This document shows, in pieces, positions 56,746 through 64,000 of a stretch of DNA of 64,000 bases. The stretch covers positions 1,534,924,782-1,534,988,781 of the forward strand of contig NC_090444.1 in NCBI RefSeq assembly GCF_031143425.1, in the 5' to 3' direction. Each line of letters opens with the position of its first letter. The stretch's first letter is position 1. The notes below the pieces were generated by a model. The model did no database searches, was not told where the DNA came from, and was given only the letters and a program-made list of their open reading frames with translations. This DNA is from Pleurodeles waltl (Eukaryota; Chordata; Amphibia; Caudata; Salamandridae). Position numbers and translations under genes: made by a program.

Positions 56746-58014
56746 GTATCTCTAAACAGTGGATCGTGAGCTACCAGAGCGCCACAACACCTTCTTCAGA
56801 GTAGCTCATAGCCTTGAGCTCATTTTTAAATAAGAACAGGGTCTCAATTTTCTTTTAAAGTTAATGGAAGGCTGTTCTTATGTTACATTATTATCATCAG
56901 GCTGTAGATAGCAGAGACTGATAATGAGGAGTGTTCAGTCAGATTTATGATTCAGGCTCTGGCACAGAGGTGAAGAACTGAAGCAGTGAAATATTGAACT
57001 CTTAAATAAAAGGCCCTGTCAGCTCAATATTGAAGAGTGAGAACAAAATGATGCTTCTGAATTCTTTTAAATGAGAGAAAATTAAAATTAAAAGTTACCT
57101 TAATGATTAACTCTTCATTTTAATGTTCTCCTATTTCAAAGTGCCACATTTTCAAGCAGCAGGCCTTTTGCTCCCAGTGGCCTGTTGATGCTGTGCCATG
57201 TTTACAACTGAAAAATAGCCATTTCTTTCAAACAGGAGAAATTTAAAGTGAAGAAAACGTTTTTCTATGCAACATTGTCTTAATGTCTTTCTTCACCATG
57301 TTCATTTAAGCCAATCAAGTGTTACTGTTTTATGAAGCATGTTTCTACACTTACAATTCCTCCTATTTAAACAAAATTATTTTTCTGTTATAAATGTGTC
57401 ACCATGTCTACAGGCCACTGGGAGAAAGATGCTTAGTGTTTGTGAAAGCGACACTTGGATATGGGAGAAAAGCTAAATGATGAGTTGTATGGAATCCATA
57501 GAAACAAAGCTAGCTCTTCAGTTTATTTTCTCAACAAAGTGATATATTTATGAATGAAAAATACGGCCACAGTTTTAAGTGAGCAAAATTTAAAGGGCTT
57601 AAAAATGTTCCATATTCTGAACACTGTGGAACATTTTTCTGCACTTAAAATTTCTCACATTTGTGTTATACATGAAACGGTGACACATATGGTGGAAGCT
57701 ATGTCCTGTGCTACAAGTACATATGACACAGTCTCTCAGTCACCTGTACATACACATCCCATTCCTATACACAAATGTTCATATATCCCCAAAGACCATT
57801 CTCTCACTGATGCACATGGCAGCCCTGTCATAGTACCTCTAATCAATGTATTTTGTTCAAACCATAGTATATGGCTCTATGGACATTAGGCTTAAAGTCA
57901 ATTAAGCTAGGCGTGGGGGCATCTGGTGGTAATGTGCAAGTTGCTTAGCCTTCAGTAGCTCACAATGATACAAAACTACCCCTTTAAAGTCCCCACATGC
58001 TGGTCACCGAGTTG
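56746..58014. mobile_element. Insertion splitting the L1, possible DNA element
   Basis: L1 coding similarity stops at about 56745 and resumes at about 58015. Near the ends are inverted copies of GTGAGCTAC (56767-56775 on the + strand, and GTAGCTCAC at about 57954-57962), with further partial matches. The left edge AAACAGTGGATCGTGAGCTA resembles hAT-type starts. No transposase is seen, and target duplications are not clear. Confidence 0.45.
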
Positions 58015-59250
58015 CATGACAGCATCAACATCTACATTTGGGGTAGATAAGCACCAGGAATCTCCCACATGAAGTGTATTAAATCCCACTAAGAAGGAGA
58101 CCTATGGTGGTGGACCTGAAGTTATATTATTGAGTGGCTCAGTTGTCCTGATTAACAATTAGATATTTGGAGACAAGGGTGACCTGGCCATGAAAATCAA
58201 AAGCACCGCCCTAACCGGGAAAGCCCTGGGGTCTTTTCTTTACGGGGAGGTCCTCCATCCAGCCTTTCTGGTGCTCACAGCCATCCCTATCTATAGTTGA
58301 AGAGTGGCACTAGGGTAGGTCAGGTGGCACAGAGTGCTCACCAGGGAGACACCACTATGGGTGGGTACATGGCTATCTGAATCAGTGGGGCTCAAAGGTT
58401 TCCAGAAATGGGATATGCTAGAAATTTCCAAACTAGGGTATGTCTGGTGGTCTTATCACATGATATCCTATGAACAACCAACAGCTGAGTAGGATTTGCA
58501 TAAATCACAATTCTTACTCTATTTACAGCTTCAGCAGGTGCTAGACATGTTCAAGCTGCAGACCAATGTGCTCCCACATTAAAGGGCCTTAGAAGCCAGA
58601 CTTACGATGGTGGCTAAAGAGGGGAAAGTCATTTGTGGCTTAAATAAGTTTCTGGTGTGTAATGTCCCAGACACGCTGATCAGATGAAGAGAGCAATGGG
58701 AATCCGACCTTGAGCCCCTGAAGGAAGAAGAGTGGATGGAGACTAACATGGCAGGTCGACAGCAAGTGACCCTGGTTCAATTAAGATTGATTGAATGTAA
58801 GTATTTACATAGGATATATTATACCTCAGCGAGGTTATGGAAAAAAGGATTTGGTAGTGGTCCCAGCACCAGGAGCATGCTAATATACATGGTATGGGAA
58901 TGCCAGGTAATACAGACATACTGGGACTCATTATTTTGTATACTTGATTCGGTGATCTGCAATTCAGAAAGAGCAATCGTAGCCATGTGCCCAGGGTGTA
59001 ATGGGAATAAGTGGCAAAAGCTATTGGCGGAAACTGAGTGTATGCTAACAAAGCAGGATATTGTGGGCCTTTGGAAGTCCTCTGGGGCCCCTAACAGGAC
59101 AAAAATGGTTAAGGGGGATGGACTAGAGCTCCCTGGCAGAAGAGGTGGTATACAAAGCCAGTGGTTGCTCCCAAAAATACCTCAAAATCTGGGAGCAATG
59201 AACAAAACAACACAATATTCCATGACCAATACAAGGGACAGGTAGCCATA
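58015..59250 (+). pseudogene. L1-like ORF2 C-terminal part (second block)
   Basis: It resumes with IWGR..APGIS and VVDLKLYY (compare the L1 pattern FIWGGK...DLKLYYLAAQL), then YLETRVTWP, and continues through several stops. A readable stretch at 58760-58965 is LVQLRLIECKYLHRIYYTSA, ARLWKKGFG, LIYMVWECQVIQTYWDSL, the Cys/Trp-rich C-terminal region of L1 ORF2. The match fades by about 59250, and I see no poly-A tail. Confidence 0.7.
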
Positions 59251-60518
59251 CAGGTGGCAGGGTAGGACATTACACAGGAGATCAGGCAGGCATTGAGTTG
59301 TGCGGGCTACATCCCGTGGAATTATGCATTATTGTATTGTGGGGGCTGTTGAAAATGTGGGAAGAATGCAGCTGAGATGGGAGGGGGGAAGTGCTGGTGT
59401 CATAACAATTTGGTTTTCTTCAACGGTTCTTTTGATCTTAAATGCACAATTAAAGAAAGTTAAAAACACTATCAAACACATTCACAACCACATTGATCAG
59501 ACTCTATGGGTAGGAAAAGACTACAGTTACTCTTTTTATGGTGGGAAATCTGCAGGCTTCTGTTTGGGGTAAGGATCTGCCCTTTTAGGGTTGTGCTGTT
59601 GAGGGGGGGGGCTGAAGGGGAGCTTAGAGTTACACACCTATCCTGATGTCCACAGTGAGCATTGTTGCATGTATAGAGATGCCTCTCAAGGGTGTTGTTG
59701 GTTGGAAGGGGACAGTTTTCTTTTTGGTGCTGTGACTTTGCGTTCTTTGTAGGTGGGTGTATATGTATGTTTGCAAAAATATTGGTTGAAGTTGTAAAGC
59801 CTACAGATTCATCATTGTCATCCTTCTTATTTTGCCTGCTAAAGGTTTCTCACTTACATGTCAGTTCTGATCATATTGTTTCATTGGCCCACATATATTA
59901 TACAAGAGACCACCTTAAACAATAACATAGCAACAACTATACGTGAAACAAAAGCTACTACTGCCAAGTTATATATTTTTCAAAATCGATAATTTCACCT
60001 TCTTTCACACATTGATTCACATATGAAATAGGTTGGATTTGCACAAATATTGATTGTTGTAACATATAGTATTTATCGGGGACAAAATAGGCTGAGTAAA
60101 TCATGAACAATAAAGCTGAAGGCAATGGCCCTTGGATCATCGGCTGTATTCAGTTTAAAAATGCTCCTCTGATAGTAATGTGGCTTAATGATCTGAAAAG
60201 TGTTAATCCCAAAGCATACATTTAATCAATGAAATAATTATCAAAATACCTGCTCCCTATGTAATTGCACAAGACATTAATGTTACCACACAGCCAAAGG
60301 TGAGACATAATCTATCCGGTCTCTGCTGAATTTGAAAATCTTTAAGGACTTTTGCCGGGTAACCTGGAATTTTAAAACTCAAAATGATATTGTAATCTTC
60401 TCAAATCCTGCTAATGTGGTCTGCAGCTTAGAGAAAAGATTTAAAAAACCCGCAGACAGAGAAATACTGAAGGAAATAGAAATTCATATCCATAATTGTA
60501 ACTATTTGCATTCAAAAG
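59251..60518. other. No gene recognised
   Basis: This holds the probable L1 3' remnant and AT-rich non-coding sequence up to the LTR start at 60519. Frames such as 60332-60610 have no motif support. Confidence 0.4.
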
Positions 60519-63139
60519 TGTTAGAAACTGCGTATCTAGTTGGCAGTGGTATGCACCCTGTCCAAGTGGGGGCCACAATCCTAGTCAGGATTAGTCACAC
60601 TACAACCTAAATTATCCTGTGCTTACCCTCTGGTATTTGTGCAATAACTCATACAGTAACACAGTTACAGTGAAGACACCACAAAAAGTACTCAACAACA
60701 GTTTAGGAAAACAGATAGGGGGTCATTCTGACCCTGGCGGCCGGTGACCGCCAGGGTCACCGACCACAGGAGCACCGCCAACAGGCTGGCGGTGCTCCCA
60801 AGGGCATTCTGACCGCGGCGGTTCAGCCGCGGTCAGAAAGGGTAAACCGGCGGTCTCCCGCTGGTTTACCGCTGCCCCATTGAATCCTCCATGGCGGCGG
60901 AGCGCGCTCCGCCGCCATGGGGATTCAGACACCCCCTACCGCCATCCTGTTCATGGCGGGAAACCCGCCATGAACAGGATGGCGGTAGGGGGTGCCGCGG
61001 GGCCCCTTGGGGCCCCTGCAGTGCCCATGCCAATGGCATGGGCACTGCAGGGGCACCCGTAAGAGGGCCCCACAAAGTATTTCAGTGTCTGCGTTGCAGA
61101 GACTGAAATACGCGACGGGTGCAACTGCACCCGTCGCACCCCTGCAACTACGCCGGCTCAATTCTGAGCCGGCGTCCACGTTGCAGGGGCATTTCCGCTG
61201 GGCCGGCGGGCGCTCTTTTGGAGAGCGCCCGCCGGCCCAGCGGAAATGTTTGAATGGCCGCCGCGGTCTTTTGACCGCGGTGCGGTCATTTGTCGGCGGT
61301 ACCTTGGCGGACGGCCTCCGCCGTCCGCCAAGGTCTGAAGGACCCCCATAATATTTTTCTGAGTAAAGTAAGACCAAAACGACAAAAACAAATATGCACA
61401 AGTCAAGATATCCCTTTTAAAAGGTTAAATGAGTCTTAATCCACAAGAATCAGTGGCTGTATCCTTTAAACACACAGCACTTGGGATGTGTCACAAGTAA
61501 CAACACAGAGGTGCTGCAGAGGAGGAGTTGTGTCAGAAAATAGAGCAATGTATCAGTTTTTCCGATGTGGCAGAGGGAAAGCAATGATTATTTCCATGCA
61601 ACAAGGTGATGCATAGATTTCCAGGAGTGCAGCCTTGGTTCCTCACTGTGGTACAGAGAAATTCTGACACCCAGGGGCAATGCGTGGAAAATCCAAAATG
61701 CGCTGGTAGGACGGAGCAGGCCCTGCATCAATCAGAGAGATTATGCAGTGATTTTTCAGCTGCGGGGACGGTGCTGTGTCAATGTTTGCAGGCGTTGCAT
61801 TGATTTTCCAATGCACAGGGATTTTCTTCTCTTTGGTGAAGTCTTTGATAGCAATGAGAGCTCAGAACAGCAAGGAAGCTCAATCCAAACCTGTGGAGAG
61901 CACTTTTGGAGGAAGGCAGAATCCTTCCAGCTTAGTCAGGGGTCAGCAGACATCAAGCATTCAGGCAACAAGCAGGGCAGCAGCCCTTTCAGCAAAGCAG
62001 TTCAGATGAGTCCTTTGGGCAGCCAGGCAGTACCTCTGACAGAATCCAGTTGCAGGTCCAGAAGTGTCTGATTTGGTGGGGTCACAGTCCCAGTAAATAT
62101 ACTCAAAAGTGCCTTTGAAGTGGAGGAACTTTGAAGTGTTGTTTTGAAGTGCACAAATTCCTCTTTCAACAAAGCTCTGTCTGCCAGGAGCCCTCTGGGG
62201 GGTTATCAGTCATTTGTGCGAGGACAGGCCACTGGCCTTTGAAGTGTAAGAGAGGGCCCCTCCACCCTTCATGCCCAGGAAAACCCATCTGTATGCAGTT
62301 AAATGCCCTGTGTTTATGGCTGTCTAGGTGGAATGCACAAGAGGACCTGTCAACCAGCACAGACCAGACATAGATTAGAGACAGGCTGTGAGGCACAGAT
62401 GGCAGTAAGTGCAGAGAAATGCCTCCTTTCCAAAAGTGGCATTTCTGAAATAGTAAAGTAGAATCCAATTTCGCCAGTAAGATTTCTTACTACTATTCCA
62501 ACCACACCAAATATGAAATGACTATTCCTCTTAGATAAGAAAGTACCACTTAAAAGCATATAAGGGAATTTATAATGCTGGCAAATGAGAGGAGCAGACT
62601 TTACAGTAGTGAAAAATGACTTTGGGAGTTCTTCACTACTAGGACAGGTAAAACTTTAAATTACATGTGCTGCCTTTTGCTTACAGGGCACCCTGCCCTA
62701 TGGTTTATCTAGGGCCTACCTTAGGGGTGACTCAAATGTAAGAAAATGGGAATTTAAGGCTTGGCAAGTACTTTTAAATGCTAAGTCGAAGTGGCAGTAA
62801 AGCTGCACACACAGGCCTGGCAATGACAGTCCTGAGACATGGTTAAGGGGCTACTTATGTGGGTGGCACAATCAGTGCTGCAGGCCACTAGTAGCATTTA
62901 ATTCACAGGCACTAAGCACATCTAGTGCATTTTAATTGGAACTAATAAGTACATTAATTATGGCAATTGGGTATGAGCCACTGTTACCATGTTTTAGGGA
63001 GAGAACAAATGTGCTCTAGCACTGGTTAGCAGTGGTAAAGTGCCCAGAGTCCTCAAGCCAACAAAAACGAGTTCAGAAAAAGAGATGGAAGAAGGCAAAA
63101 AGTTTGGGGTGACCTTTTAGAGAGGGCCATTTTCCAACA
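60519..63139 (-). mobile_element. Long LTR (about 2.0 kb plus a 630-bp nested insertion)
   Basis: The + strand opens TGTTAGAAACTGCG and closes ATTTTCCAACA, giving near-matching terminal repeats (TGTTAGAAA / TTTTCCAACA). Just beyond the right end the - strand reads GGCTGGAAGGGGATTG, a purine tract, so this is the 3' LTR of a - strand element whose body continues past the window edge. The block 62580-63100 resembles the LTR-like block at 22800-23271, so the two are related families. Confidence 0.65.
60718..61347. mobile_element. Multi-hairpin foldback element (630 bp), non-autonomous
   Basis: The ends are GGGGGTCATTCTGACC and GGTCTGAAGGACCCCC (14 of 16 complementary), with ATA on both sides (60715-60717, 61348-61350). 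The interior is a head-to-tail series of at least a dozen hairpins. Examples are 60730-60758 (11-bp arms), 60770-60797 (11), 60807-60838 (13), 60841-60870 (12 of 13), 60889-60920 (16, no loop), 60930-60994 (31-bp perfect arms, 3-nt loop), 61190-61248 (about 26-27) and 61302-61336 (about 15). It is GC-rich in an AT-rich host. It encodes no protein. It looks like a MITE or foldback element inserted into the LTR. Confidence 0.85.
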
Positions 63140-64000
63140 CAATCCCCTTCCAGCCTAAAGCCAGGGTAGACTAATCAATACCTTGATGGATTTCCCTGCT
63201 TGGGGAGATACAACATGGACAATGGCTCAGTAGTGCAGGGGCACTTGCCAATTCTATGCCTTTTTGAACTCAGTTGGGTCCCTATGTCTATACTCTCTAA
63301 GGCCATTGAACTGACCTATGGAGAACCCTTGTCCTCATCTGTGGACCCCTTTTGTGAAGCACCTAACCTTAATTTGCTCACAGATGCAGCCCAGTAGGCA
63401 GACCGTACCACCATGGCCAACAACATGATGTGGCCCATTCCACCTCTTGGGTCTGACTTCTGTCCCCAACCCAAAGAAAACCCTGTCTACCAGGATAGTA
63501 ACCAACAGAGACCACTGACAGTTGTCAATGTCAAGAGCCAGGATCTGGGCCCATACACTGCCAAGTGGAGGCCCTAAGCCGGCCACTGGGTAAGCTTCTG
63601 TTCCAGCCTTGGGGCTGGTAGGGAGTTCCCTATAGTCTCCTGAGGTTTCCCTTACCTCTGAGGCATCTCAGAATGGGGGGGCAGTAACCCCAGGGGTTTT
63701 GCACCCTGCTTCCACTCTACCTCCCTCCAGTTCAGGTGTGGCATCCTTACACTGGTTCCTCCCTCACCTTGCCCCTACATCTGGGACCGTGTACCCTCTG
63801 TTTGGGAGTGGTACCCCCATAACTCAGAACTGGTAGGGAGCCTGTGGCGGTTGCACCTCCCAACTCTCCTGACACTGTGGAGCTCCCATCGGTGGATGGT
63901 CTCTCAGTGCCAACTAGGCTCCCCTGCTTGGGTCCCCTGTGGGAACAGTCCAAACTCTGGAGCTGGAAATAGGGCACCCTGGGCCTCTGCCCACCCTCAC
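63140..64000 (-). mobile_element. 3' internal region of an LTR element, runs off the window
   Basis: This lies inside the LTR at 60519-63139. The - strand frames (63586-63335 and 63977-63747) contain SLLVTILVDRVFFGLG and GHGGTVCLLGCICEQIK, but I do not recognise an RT, RNaseH, integrase or gag motif. The distal part (63580-64000) is Pro/Gly/Ser-rich. It is probably coding or formerly coding in the - strand element. Function unknown. Confidence 0.4.

Noticed and set aside
60866..61401. Several overlapping open frames on both strands
   Set aside because: They come from the GC-rich palindromes of the multi-hairpin element. Mirror-image frames on both strands are expected from inverted repeats.

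Overview
The window looks like nuclear DNA from a vertebrate with a very large, transposon-filled genome. A urodele amphibian (newt or salamander) fits best and a lungfish is the main alternative. The reasons are the very long LTRs (2.6-2.9 kb), a Gmr1-type Ty3/gypsy element, a Penelope-like element with a GIY-YIG domain, L2-like LINE tails ending in TGATT repeats, L1/Tx1-like LINEs, and only two short host exons, 8.3 kb apart. There are no bacterial-type operons, no CRISPR array and no recognisable RNA genes. The species call is inference.

Layout. 1-13 kb: three 5'-truncated L2-like LINE fragments on the + strand (1-1101, 3990-4386, 10658-10972) and two apparent exons of an unidentified host gene on the - strand (12146-12301, then 3584-3829). 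Both exons have GT/AG borders, matching phase 1 and open frames. 13.1-19.5 kb: a partial duplication, then two Penelope-like pieces, each bounded on both sides by TA-rich microsatellite. 22.8-32.3 kb, all on the - strand: a gypsy RT/RNaseH fragment beside an LTR-like block, a decayed L1 with ORF1 and ORF2, and a gypsy element with the usual gag-PR-RT-RH-IN order. 32.5-41 kb: an LTR fragment, a possible hAT-like MITE, a degenerate ~140-bp tandem array, a third Penelope-type piece between TA repeats, and two G-rich GGATTGGAGTGGGG-type minisatellite blocks. 41.1-53.3 kb: a nearly complete 12.2-kb Ty3/gypsy element with paired long LTRs, terminal TGTAGGA/TCCTACA, CCCCC on both flanks and a tRNA-Leu-like primer site. 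Its gene order is gag-PR-IN-RT-RH, the Gmr1 (copia-like) order. 56.3-59.3 kb: an L1 on the + strand split by a 1.27-kb insertion. 60.5-64 kb: a 2.6-kb LTR carrying a nested 630-bp element built almost entirely of consecutive perfect hairpins.

Function. All mobile-element genes seen here carry stops, frameshifts or catalytic substitutions, so the window is mostly a record of dead insertions. The most notable items are the Gmr1-type element with integrase ahead of reverse transcriptase and a SCAN-like gag segment, the multi-hairpin element, the TA-bounded Penelope pieces with hammerhead-like motifs, two hairpins kept in both long LTRs, and the two host exons inside transposon-rich introns. I found no complete active gene system and nothing I can call a wholly new system. 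The multi-hairpin element is the best candidate for something unusual.
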